From Robiginitomaculum sp. (lineage in GTDB: Bacteria; Pseudomonadota; Alphaproteobacteria; Caulobacterales; Maricaulaceae): DNA of 6,536 nucleotides. The position numbers and the translations under genes are program-made. The notes beneath the pieces were generated by a model. That model searched no databases and had not been told where the DNA came from. It saw only the letters and a program-made list of their open reading frames with translations. The stretch is from assembly GCA_002733385.1 (NCBI GenBank), contig NVVO01000015.1, positions 11,035-17,570 of the forward strand, written 5' to 3'. Shown here one piece after another: positions 1-5,207 of this stretch (position 1 is the stretch's first letter; the number at the start of each line of letters is the position of its first letter).

Positions 1-537
1 GCGGATTATCCGCCGGGCCTTGAACAGGCCTTGTTCGGCATGGGATGTTTTTGGGGGGCGGAGCGTTTGTTTTGGCAAGTGGGCGGGGTATATGTCACCT
101 CTGCCGGTTACGGCGGTGGGCATAATAATGCTTTGGGTAAAAACCCCAGCTATGAGAAAATATGCACCGGCACCACCGGGCACGCAGAACTGGTGCATAT
201 TGTATTTTCACCAGATATAATTCCCTACACGGAACTTCTCAAAATTTTCTTCGAAAACCATGACCCGACCCAAGGCAATCGCCAAGGCAATGATGTGGGG
301 ACGCAATACCGTAGTGTGATTTTCACCTATAATGATGAGCAAAATACTCAGGCATTAGATGCCAAACGGCGATACAGTACCGCCTATAAAGCCAATGGCA
401 AAAACCCGCTGACCACAGAAGTGATTCCGACCCCCGACTACACCCCGGCGGAAGATAATCACCAGCAATATTTAGCCAAAAACCCGACCGGCTATTGCAA
501 TATAGGCGGTACGGGCATTAGCTGTCCTGCGCCATAA
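1..537 (+). CDS. msrA: Peptide-methionine (S)-S-oxide reductase MsrA, 5'-truncated by window edge
   Basis: This gene encodes the cytosolic repair enzyme that reduces the S epimer of methionine sulfoxide in proteins and free methionine, recycled by thioredoxin. The reading frame is open from base 1, so the true start lies upstream. The 178 visible codons cover nearly the whole catalytic domain (E. coli MsrA is about 212 residues). The nucleophilic cysteine sits in GCFWG (codon 46-48). Family blocks follow in order: AGYGGG, TGHAE, FFENHDPTQGNRQGND, GTQYRS and EDNHQQYL. Near the C-terminus are two more cysteines, in GYCNIGG (codon 496-498) and ISCP (codon 523-525). These match the two recycling cysteines of the three-cysteine E. 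coli type, so the thiol relay looks intact. An internal TTG at 31 and ATG at 40 fall inside the catalytic core and are not plausible starts. The gene converges on terC with 4 bp between stops and no clear terminator. Identity is firm; only the N-terminus is unseen. Confidence 0.97.
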   Translation, partial: ADYPPGLEQALFGMGCFWGAERLFWQVGGVYVTSAGYGGGHNNALGKNPSYEKICTGTTGHAELVHIVFSPDIIPYTELLKIFFENHDPTQGNRQGNDVGTQYRSVIFTYNDEQNTQALDAKRRYSTAYKANGKNPLTTEVIPTPDYTPAEDNHQQYLAKNPTGYCNIGGTGISCPAP

Positions 538-541
538 AACG

Positions 542-1414
542 CTAATGATTCTCTATATTACCCCGAATAAGCGCTTCCTTTTTTGCCCATAGGCGTTTTT
601 GGTATTTGATTGAAATGATGTCGGTGACGACCAGTACAAAAATGACCAGATAAAAACTGGACTTGCTCATGGCCAGAATTTCAAATCCGGCGATTTTCAT
701 ATGGGCCAGATGGGCGCCTTCTGTGACCAAAAGCACACCAACCAAGAATAGGATAAACAGGCCCATAACTCCATACATCCGGTTTTTTTTCAAAAACGAT
801 GTTACCCTGTCGGCCAGCAACATCATAGCAATGCCTGAACCAATAATCGCTATTGTCATAATACCCAATTGATATTTGATCGTTTTAACCCCGTCCACAA
901 TGCTGGTCTCGTTGGCAATGGCCATGGCGGACAGAATACTGTCAAAGGAAAACACCAAATTCATCATAACAATAAGGATAATGGCCTTGGTAAAAGAAAT
1001 GCCTTTTTTATGGCCATCGCCGTGGGACGCTTCATCCGTACTCAGCATGTGGGAAATTTCCTTAACGGCGGTATAGATGATAAACGCCCCGCCGAGCAAT
1101 GTAACCAGGGATTGCAAGGTAAAGTCCCCCTCGAAAAACCTGCCTAGATTGACGGAAAACAACGGCTTGGCCATTAGTCCGAAAGCCGCGACAATCAGCA
1201 CCAGCAAGACGATCCGAAACACCATAGCCAAACCAATACCCCATTGGCGGGCAGCTTTGGCTTTGGCCGGGTCTTCAATTTTACTGGACTCGATGGCGAT
1301 ATAGAGCAAATTGTCAAAGCCCAGCACCGCTTGCAACAACATCAACATGCCCAGGGTCAGCAGGCTCTCCAGTGTAAAAAAACCTTCAAACATCCCCGAT
1401 AACATTTCAACCAT
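542..1414 (-). CDS. TerC-family integral membrane protein
   Basis: This is a 290-residue TerC-family (Pfam TerC) inner-membrane protein. Family members have been linked to tellurium resistance, manganese efflux and metal supply to exported enzymes; which role applies here cannot be read from sequence. About seven hydrophobic segments are visible (roughly residues 15-40, 59-82, 103-119, 141-165, 184-207, 220-241 and 258-275). The two conserved membrane acidic motifs are present: GFDN (Asp34) in the first segment and SFDS (Asp158) in the fourth. A short His-containing loop (SHGDGHKK) joins segments three and four. The start chosen is the ATG at 1414, because a strong Shine-Dalgarno (GGGAGGAAA) lies 2 bases upstream of it. 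An upstream in-frame TTG at 1495 would add 27 polar residues and has no ribosome site. The gene is divergent from upp and convergent with msrA. It appears complete. The family call is firm; the substrate is unknown. Confidence 0.93.
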   Translation of the reverse strand: MVEMLSGMFEGFFTLESLLTLGMLMLLQAVLGFDNLLYIAIESSKIEDPAKAKAARQWGIGLAMVFRIVLLVLIVAAFGLMAKPLFSVNLGRFFEGDFTLQSLVTLLGGAFIIYTAVKEISHMLSTDEASHGDGHKKGISFTKAIILIVMMNLVFSFDSILSAMAIANETSIVDGVKTIKYQLGIMTIAIIGSGIAMMLLADRVTSFLKKNRMYGVMGLFILFLVGVLLVTEGAHLAHMKIAGFEILAMSKSSFYLVIFVLVVTDIISIKYQKRLWAKKEALIRGNIENH

Positions 1415-1575
1415 AATTTCCTCCCGGTTTTTTTTATTTGATTCGTTATGTTTAGCTTGGACGTTGACAATTGGGAATGGTAAAAATGCGGGCAAAAAGG
1501 ATGGTAAAAACGATACAGGTTTTGCACTATGATGGTTATGTGCTAGCGTACTGAAATATCACAAAGGACACCGCT
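1415..1575. promoter_or_regulatory. Divergent terC/upp intergenic region with a 10-bp direct repeat
   Basis: These 161 bases separate the divergent starts of terC and upp and must carry both promoters. On the plus strand a TTGCAC at 1522-1527 is a possible -35 for upp, but no convincing -10 follows at the right spacing. On the minus strand TTGTCA (complement of 1465-1470) is a possible -35 for terC, again without a good -10. The sequence ATGGTAAAAA occurs twice (1477-1486 and 1501-1510), in the same orientation 24 bases apart. It could be a protein-binding site. The upp ribosome site AAAGGA is at 1563-1568, 7 bases before its ATG. Exact promoter assignment is weak. Confidence 0.35.
1417..1425 (-). 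promoter_or_regulatory. Ribosome binding site setting the terC start
   Basis: On the minus strand GGGAGGAAA lies just ahead of the ATG at 1414. It is close to a perfect anti-Shine-Dalgarno match at normal spacing from its GGAGG core. It decides the start against the longer TTG-initiated frame. Confidence 0.8.
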
Positions 1576-2199
1576 ATGCTTCACATTGCCAAACACCCGC
1601 TTATCCAGCACAAATTGGGCCTGCTCAGGGCCGCCGACATTTCCACCAAGGATTTCAGAGAACTGGCCAGCGAAATATCCATGCTGCTGACCTATGAAGC
1701 GACCAGTGATTTTGCGTTGGAGCCGCGCACCATCACCACATGGAGCGGCGAGACGCAAATACAACAAATCGCCGGCAAAAAAATAACACTTGTCCCCATA
1801 TTGCGGGCCGGGCTTGGTATGATGGACGGGGTGATCAAGCTCTTGCCGGGCGCCCGCATCAGCGTGGTCGGATTTTACCGCGACGAAGAAACATTAACCC
1901 CGGTGGAATATTACGCCAAGCTGGCCCCGAAAATTGAGAGCCGCACGGCGCTGATCGTTGACCCAATGCTGGCCACGGGCGGTACATTTATCGCCACAGT
2001 AGATTTGCTCAAACAAGCGGGCTGCACCAGCATCAGAGGCCTGTTCCTGGTGGCGGCCCCGGAGGGCATCAAGGCCGTACAAGAAAAACACCCGGACGTG
2101 GATATTTATGTGGCGGCGGTAGATGATCACCTCAACGAAAACGGCTATATCATCCCCGGCCTCGGCGATGCGGGTGATAAACTGTTCGGCACCAAATAG
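1576..2199 (+). CDS. upp: Uracil phosphoribosyltransferase
   Basis: Upp is the cytosolic pyrimidine-salvage enzyme that joins uracil to PRPP to give UMP and pyrophosphate. The 207 residues match the usual length (E. coli 208) and align end to end with the E. coli protein. Conserved blocks in order are KHPLIQHKLGLLR (6-18), the LTYEAT segment (38-43), GKKITLVPILRAGLGMMDG (68-86), ARISVVG (93-99), the PRPP-binding loop VDPMLATGG (128-136) and VAAPEG (159-164). The uracil-binding C-terminal block GYIIPGLGDAGDK (190-202) closes the protein and ends in FGTK. The start ATG has AAAGGA 7 bases upstream. No uraA-type permease gene sits beside it here, so it appears monocistronic. A hairpin at 2222-2248 follows the stop but lacks a T-run. 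Nothing is missing or altered in the catalytic motifs. Confidence 0.98.
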   Translation: MLHIAKHPLIQHKLGLLRAADISTKDFRELASEISMLLTYEATSDFALEPRTITTWSGETQIQQIAGKKITLVPILRAGLGMMDGVIKLLPGARISVVGFYRDEETLTPVEYYAKLAPKIESRTALIVDPMLATGGTFIATVDLLKQAGCTSIRGLFLVAAPEGIKAVQEKHPDVDIYVAAVDDHLNENGYIIPGLGDAGDKLFGTK

Positions 2200-2221
2200 G
2201 GATTTTATATCATTCCTGCGT

Positions 2222-2248
2222 TTAACGGGGGAGGGTGTTCCCAGTTAA
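2222..2248 (+). other. Bulged hairpin downstream of upp
   Basis: TTAAC (2222-2226) plus GGG (2227-2229) pair with CCC (2240-2242) and GTTAA (2244-2248), leaving A2243 bulged and a 10-base loop. It lies 22 bases past the upp stop. No U-run follows, so it is not a standard intrinsic terminator. It might protect the upp 3' end or belong to the structured tract that follows. Confidence 0.3.
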
Positions 2249-2438
2249 CCGGACGGGGCCCCAAACAAAGAAGGGCAATGCAAACCCTGCAAGCGACGAC
2301 CGGGAAATATCAAGAGGTGAGGAGAAACGAAGCAGGGAGCGGGAACAAAAATGCCTCCCAAGATAGGCGTGAACCGTATTCGTGTGTAATTATATGTGTT
2401 GTTTTTGATTGGGTTGGGGGCAGGAGGAGGCGTTAAAC

Positions 2439-2579
2439 ATGGGACTTAAAACGTCCATTTTAATCCCCATACTTGTGCGGTTTAAAATTTTAAAAACCAG
2501 TGTCTGTACAAGCGCTAATTATCGTCTAGGCGTGTTAAAAGAGTGCCTTCAGCGTCCAAGACCATTTTCCCATCAATGA
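2439..2579 (+). CDS. Possible 46-codon small ORF with strong Shine-Dalgarno
   Basis: An ATG at 2439 is preceded by AGGAGGAGG (2422-2430) with 8 bases of spacing, one of the strongest ribosome sites in the window. The ORF encodes 46 residues, starting MGLKTSILIPILVRFKILK, which is a basic and hydrophobic stretch that could contact a membrane. It continues as SVCTSANYRLGVLKECLQRP and ends PRPFSHQ. From base 2515 it runs antisense through the last 65 bases of the S12 lipoprotein gene, so its second half is probably constrained by, or a shadow of, that gene. I recognise no family. It could be a real small protein, the 5' stub of a gene cut when the neighbouring DNA arrived, or chance. The ribosome site is the only real support. 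Confidence 0.22.
   Translation: MGLKTSILIPILVRFKILKTSVCTSANYRLGVLKECLQRPRPFSHQ
2481..2494 (-). terminator. AT-rich perfect palindrome after the S12 lipoprotein gene (weak terminator candidate)
   Basis: TTTAAAATTTTAAA is a perfect 14-base palindrome that begins 20 bases past the stop of the minus-strand lipoprotein gene. It is flanked by GG and CC, giving a slightly longer imperfect stem. It has no GC-rich core and no clean U-run, so termination here is uncertain. Confidence 0.2.
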
Positions 2580-4002
2580 CTTTGAATTGAATTTTTTGAC
2601 CATCATCAGTATCGACAAAGCGGGTGTCCGATATCGGTACCAGCGAGAACGTTCCACGGTCAAATACTGTAGCAGTTAACCCCCCTACGCCAACAGTGAG
2701 TTTGAGATATGGATTCATATTTCTTGGAAATCCGTAAGTGCCTACAAATTTACCGAGCTCAACTTCACTCAGTTTATGGCGTTTAATGCTACTCGGTTTC
2801 TGACTGGACCAATTATAGGTTTTTGACGCAGCTCTCATAATTTCGCGACTAAGCGGCACTCCGCCGCGTGAGTTTGTCATCACAATGAAAGCTTCATTTG
2901 TATCGGGGAATGCTTTTACAAAGCTTCTATATCCACGGTTCGAACCGCTATGGCTGTATTGTAAACGACCTTCAGAGTTTCGAATGCCTATCCCTAGGCC
3001 ATAATTTTGAGAAACGGGAGTAAGTACCTCGGCGGCAATTCGAACTGAAAGACCATTTGATGTACTATCGTCGTTTGCTGTCATAAGGGCCATCATAAAC
3101 TTCAGATAATCCGTTGGTGTTGTCCAAAGCGCCGCTGCTGCTTGTTCTGGATAGACGTTCCACCCGCCATCAATTGAATTACCCGAGCCGTCCGTGGCCA
3201 ACGCGATTCCTGCACCGGGGCTTCCTGGCACCTTAAGTGAGAAACTACTTGCCTTCATACCGATAGGTTCAAAAATATGAGCCGTCATAATGGCTTCGAA
3301 AGTTTGCTGCGATTGCTCCTCGACAATGGCTTGAGCGATCTGGAAACCGCCGCCAGAATATTGATACTTATTTTCGGGGTTTGCTACGATAACGACAGCA
3401 TCTGAATTGGTAGTTTTAGAACCCAAGATAACTTGTAGATTTGTTGGCACGTCATCACCGATTGCGTAGCCTTCAAAACCTTGGACCGTGGCACCTGCGG
3501 TGTGAGATAATAACCCACGCAGAGAAATAGGTATTCCTTCGGGATTTATTGAGTTGATAACTACCTCTGGCAATAGGGACCCGACATCAGCGTCCAGATC
3601 AATATCATTATTCAAAGCGAAGGATACCATACCTGTTGCTGCAACGGGTTTTGATAACGAAGCAGCTTGAAAAATTGTGTCATTATCTATGCCCTCACCA
3701 TAGCCTTTGGCCCAAATGACTTTCCCACCTTTTGCATAAGCAATCGAAACGGCCGGCGTGTCGAAATTCGTCATTCTTTCAGAAATAGAGTATGTGGGAG
3801 CAATCTCTCCTTCGACGACTATGGCAGGAGACAGTCCGTTTTCCATTTGATTTCGAAGTTCAACTTGGACATCAGTCAAAGGCGACACCATGGTTATTTT
3901 TGCGCTCGGTTGATGCTTTGTAGCGGGGGCTTCTTCTGATTTGACAGTGCAACCTATCAAGAGTGGAGCTAGCATTGAAGCATATAGTAATTTAGTGTTC
4001 AT
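2515..4002 (-). CDS. Serine beta-lactamase/S12-family lipoprotein
   Basis: This 495-residue protein has a lipoprotein signal peptide (MNTKLLYASMLAPLLIGC, lipobox LIGC, Cys18 followed by Thr). It is therefore predicted to be lipid-anchored in the envelope, probably the outer membrane. The body is a class C beta-lactamase-like/S12 serine hydrolase. SLSK (Ser115, Lys118) is the SxxK nucleophile motif. YSG (Tyr215) stands where class C enzymes have YxN, and HSG (His351) replaces KTG. The last ~90 residues after the catalytic domain are beta-rich and resemble the small C-terminal domain common in S12 esterases and peptidases. It is more likely an esterase or D-amino-peptidase-like enzyme than a drug-resistance lactamase, but the substrate is unknown. 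The ATG at 4002 is chosen because AAGGAA lies 7 bases upstream and the signal peptide starts there. The ATG at 4026 lacks a ribosome site and adds eight polar residues. The gene is more AT-rich than upp and the GMC gene, and no operon partner is evident. Confidence 0.9.
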   Translation of the reverse strand: MNTKLLYASMLAPLLIGCTVKSEEAPATKHQPSAKITMVSPLTDVQVELRNQMENGLSPAIVVEGEIAPTYSISERMTNFDTPAVSIAYAKGGKVIWAKGYGEGIDNDTIFQAASLSKPVAATGMVSFALNNDIDLDADVGSLLPEVVINSINPEGIPISLRGLLSHTAGATVQGFEGYAIGDDVPTNLQVILGSKTTNSDAVVIVANPENKYQYSGGGFQIAQAIVEEQSQQTFEAIMTAHIFEPIGMKASSFSLKVPGSPGAGIALATDGSGNSIDGGWNVYPEQAAAALWTTPTDYLKFMMALMTANDDSTSNGLSVRIAAEVLTPVSQNYGLGIGIRNSEGRLQYSHSGSNRGYRSFVKAFPDTNEAFIVMTNSRGGVPLSREIMRAASKTYNWSSQKPSSIKRHKLSEVELGKFVGTYGFPRNMNPYLKLTVGVGGLTATVFDRGTFSLVPISDTRFVDTDDGQKIQFKVIDGKMVLDAEGTLLTRLDDN

Positions 4003-4009
4003 TAGGTCG

Positions 4010-4015
4010 TTCCTT
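4010..4015 (-). promoter_or_regulatory. Ribosome binding site deciding the lipoprotein start
   Basis: AAGGAA on the minus strand sits 7 bases before the ATG at 4002. The upstream in-frame ATG at 4026 has no such site, so the shorter protein with a canonical lipoprotein signal is preferred. Confidence 0.65.
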
Positions 4016-4049
4016 GGTTTTGACATTAATCTGATATATCGAATTTCCG

Positions 4050-4055
4050 ATTATA
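4050..4055 (-). promoter_or_regulatory. TATAAT -10 box for the S12 lipoprotein gene
   Basis: The minus strand reads TATAAT exactly at 4055-4050, which would place transcription start near 4043 and give a leader of about 40 bases. No good -35 hexamer is seen at 16-18 bases upstream (the candidates read TCATGG or CATGGG), so an activator or a different sigma preference may be involved. Confidence 0.4.
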
Positions 4056-4125
4056 ACGCCAGAAGTTATTGCCCATGATTGTTTCTCATGTTTGTGATAT
4101 TGAAAATGGTTGTAGTTTAAACCGT

Positions 4126-4239
4126 TCACATCTTTTTTAAGTATTCAAAAACTGTGCCAGCTTTCAAAATTTCCAATGTCTTAAAATCACCCAAAGCAAG
4201 GCACTGAGCTAATATCCTAAAATGGGGAATTTTGGCCAT
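4126..4239 (-). CDS. Possible 37-codon small ORF upstream of the lipoprotein gene
   Basis: The minus strand carries a 37-residue ORF starting MAKIPHFRILAQCLALGDF and continuing KTLEILKAGTVFEYLKKM to a TGA. Its composition (alternating hydrophobic and charged residues, no rare-residue excess) looks protein-like. A purine-rich AAAGGAAA lies about 10 bases before the ATG, a marginal ribosome site. The frame stays open for a further 24 codons upstream of the ATG, so it may instead be the C-terminal remnant of a longer broken gene. It lies 123 bases ahead of the lipoprotein gene on the same strand. I do not recognise a family. An overlapping plus-strand frame in the same place is not convincing. 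Confidence 0.25.
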   Translation of the reverse strand: MAKIPHFRILAQCLALGDFKTLEILKAGTVFEYLKKM

Positions 4240-4342
4240 CTCGTTTCGTTTCCTTTCCTTTGAAAGATTTAGGGGCCGAAAGATAGGTGATTGGCTTGTG
4301 GTGTTCCCAAGTCACACTACATGCAATCACACGGAGCATATT

Positions 4343-4449
4343 GTGACGGTAAAAGCATCTATACCCCTTACCGAGCAACAGGACGTATTTGCGGGTTCGT
4401 TGGTGCGCGAGGGGTGGTTTTTAGTTTGAGTTTGGTGGTGCATAAATGA
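4343..4449 (+). pseudogene. Truncated, frameshifted relic of a parD antitoxin gene
   Basis: From a GTG at 4343 the frame reads TVKASIPLTEQQDVFAGSL and then VREGWF. This is nearly the same as the N-terminus of the intact ParD 197 bases downstream (TVKTSISLTDQQDDFARSL, VREGRF). The GGAG ribosome site is also conserved (4333-4336). The DNA match covers about 4330-4442 against 4527-4640, with roughly 20 differences over ~114 positions by hand count. Relative to the intact copy, one base is missing in the T-run at 4418-4422, which sends the frame into a TGA. If the frame is restored it reads SLSLVVHK and then stops at 4447-4449. The second helix, the C-terminal toxin-binding half and any partner parE are gone. 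Many differences are synonymous (third-position changes in Ser, Leu and Val codons), which suggests a diverged relative rather than a very recent duplication. Confidence 0.75.
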
Positions 4450-4491
4450 AGGGACAAGGTGCCTATAAATCTAGGGGTACATCTCTGCATA

Positions 4492-4524
4492 TTGACTTAT
4501 AGTGCTACTCAGTAGTACTATAAT
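4492..4524 (+). promoter_or_regulatory. parDE promoter with overlapping palindromic operator
   Basis: TTGACT at 4492-4497 is a good -35. TACTAT (4516-4521, 18-base spacing) or the exact TATAAT (4519-4524, 21-base spacing) serves as -10. A 27-base near-perfect palindrome, 4497-4523, is centred on C4510. Its 13-base arms (TTATAGTGCTACT and AGTAGTACTATAA) match at 12 of 13 positions. It spans the spacer and the -10, the expected place for binding by a ribbon-helix-helix ParD dimer or the ParD-ParE complex. The likely transcription start falls only about 10 bases before the parD ATG, so the leader is very short. The parD relic upstream has no matching palindrome. Confidence 0.7.
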
Positions 4525-4539
4525 ATCATGGAGCACGCT

Positions 4540-4809
4540 ATGACAGTAAAAACATCTATATCTCTTACCGATCAACAGGACGATTTTGCGCGGTCATTAG
4601 TACGCGAGGGGCGGTTTTCTAGTTTGAGTTCGGTGGTGCAGCAGGGGCTTGATCTTTTGCGCGATAAGACCGAAGCGAAGAATTTAGAAACGGAGGCTTT
4701 GCGGTTTTTACTGCGTGAGCGTCAAAGCGGCGACTTTGTTTCCAGCTCTGACATGGCGCAGCGCATCAAGAAAATGGCGGCGCAAAAAGCTAAAAATATA
4801 GCTTCGTGA
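4540..4809 (+). CDS. parD: ParD-family antitoxin
   Basis: This 89-residue antitoxin belongs to a type II toxin-antitoxin pair. It should neutralise ParE by direct binding and repress its own operon. The N-terminus is a ribbon-helix-helix DNA-binding fold: strand TVKTSISL (residues 2-9), helix DQQDDFARSLVREG (11-24), turn RFSS, and helix SLSSVVQQGLDLL (29-41). The rest (42-89) is charged and helical (NLETEALRFLLRERQSGDF), as expected for the toxin-wrapping tail. The start is placed at the ATG at 4540, because GGAG (4530-4533) lies 6 bases upstream and the broken copy conserves this spacing. An in-frame ATG at 4528 would add only MEHA and lies at or before the likely transcription start. The stop overlaps the parE start (GTGA), indicating translational coupling. 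The preceding palindrome is its probable operator. The family call is firm; target and activity are inferred. Confidence 0.9.
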   Translation: MTVKTSISLTDQQDDFARSLVREGRFSSLSSVVQQGLDLLRDKTEAKNLETEALRFLLRERQSGDFVSSSDMAQRIKKMAAQKAKNIAS

Positions 4810-5177
4810 CAACAATATTTAAGGTCGTTTTCTCTGAGGACGCTGAACTGGATTTTGAACTTATTTTTGATTTTTTGTTTGAAAGCTATCTAAGTTTTGA
4901 TGAGGATATTGAAACTGCCATAGAGCAGGCAGAGAAGAAAACACAGTCCATTCGCAAAGCTGCTGACAAACTTGTCAAGCATCCTTTTAGAGGAACATTG
5001 CATGATGATATGTTGCACGATAAATTCACAGGGGGATTACGGCATATCACAATAGGGCGGGCTATATATTGGTTTGATATTCTTCAAGATGAAGGGCTTG
5101 TCCGCATACTTGCAATTTTTTATGGTTCTCAAGATCACCACACAAGAATGCTGACGCGCTTATTAGGCGGCAAATGA
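4806..5177 (+). CDS. parE: ParE/RelE-superfamily toxin
   Basis: This 123-residue protein is the toxin partner of the preceding antitoxin. ParE toxins typically poison DNA gyrase, while RelE relatives cleave mRNA on the ribosome; the sequence favours the ParE side of the fold but does not prove the target. The typical pattern is present: strand TIFKVVFSEDAELD at the N-terminus, a long helical pair (about residues 15-58), then HPFRGTLHDD, GGLRHITIGRAIYWFDI and VRILAIFYGSQDHHTRML. These last blocks form the conserved C-terminal beta-sheet. It is somewhat longer than the common ~95-105 residues because the helical hairpin is extended. Translation starts at a GTG (4806) overlapping the parD stop by 4 bases, with no ribosome site of its own, so it depends on coupling to parD. 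Nothing suggests inactivation. It ends 30 bases before the convergent GMC gene. Confidence 0.88.
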   Translation: MTTIFKVVFSEDAELDFELIFDFLFESYLSFDEDIETAIEQAEKKTQSIRKAADKLVKHPFRGTLHDDMLHDKFTGGLRHITIGRAIYWFDILQDEGLVRILAIFYGSQDHHTRMLTRLLGGK

Positions 5178-5207
5178 ATGTGCCTCCGGCCCTAAATGCG
5201 AAATGCC

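Larger units (their letters stand above)
2200..2514. other. Gene-poor, structure-rich spacer between upp and the S12 lipoprotein gene
   Basis: No confident gene lies here. The left two thirds are purine-rich on the plus strand and hold several short inverted repeats: a bulged hairpin at 2222-2248, the palindrome GGGGCCCC at 2255-2262, CCCTGC 2285-2290 pairing with GCAGGG 2332-2337, and GGGAG 2335-2339 pairing with CTCCC 2355-2359. The segment 2371-2382 (GAACCGTATTCG) resembles the 5' arm of group II intron domain V as I recall it (GAGCCGTATGCG), but the matching 3' arm is absent downstream. An exact 8-bp inverted repeat, GTTTAACG at 2220-2227 and CGTTAAAC at 2431-2438, encloses the tract. A degraded retroelement or an unrecognised structured RNA is possible; neither is shown. 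Confidence 0.3.

Noticed and set aside
538..600. Bidirectional terminator at the msrA/terC junction (AAGCGCTT near 569-576 followed by T-rich sequence).
   Set aside because: The stem is only a 4-bp self-palindrome with no loop and lies inside the terC coding end.
869..1147. Plus-strand ORF opposite terC.
   Set aside because: It is a shadow of the terC frame; composition and lack of a ribosome site do not support it.
1415..1495. N-terminal extension of the terC product from a TTG at 1495.
   Set aside because: The extension is polar, has no ribosome site, and the ATG at 1414 has a near-perfect one.
2220..2438. Integron attC site: GTTTAAC at 2220-2226 fits RYYYAAC and GTTAAAC at 2432-2438 fits GTTRRRY.
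   Set aside because: The span of 219 bp is longer than usual attC sites, the inner L boxes do not pair, and no integron integrase or cassette array is visible.
4232..4429. A 65-codon plus-strand ORF starting MAISFRFLSF.
   Set aside because: Its first half is not protein-like and its second half is simply the parD relic read through from upstream; the relic is better described from the GTG at 4343.
5178..5207. Shared terminator between convergent parE and the GMC gene.
   Set aside because: The 30-bp gap contains AAATGC twice in direct orientation but no stable GC-rich hairpin with a T-run.
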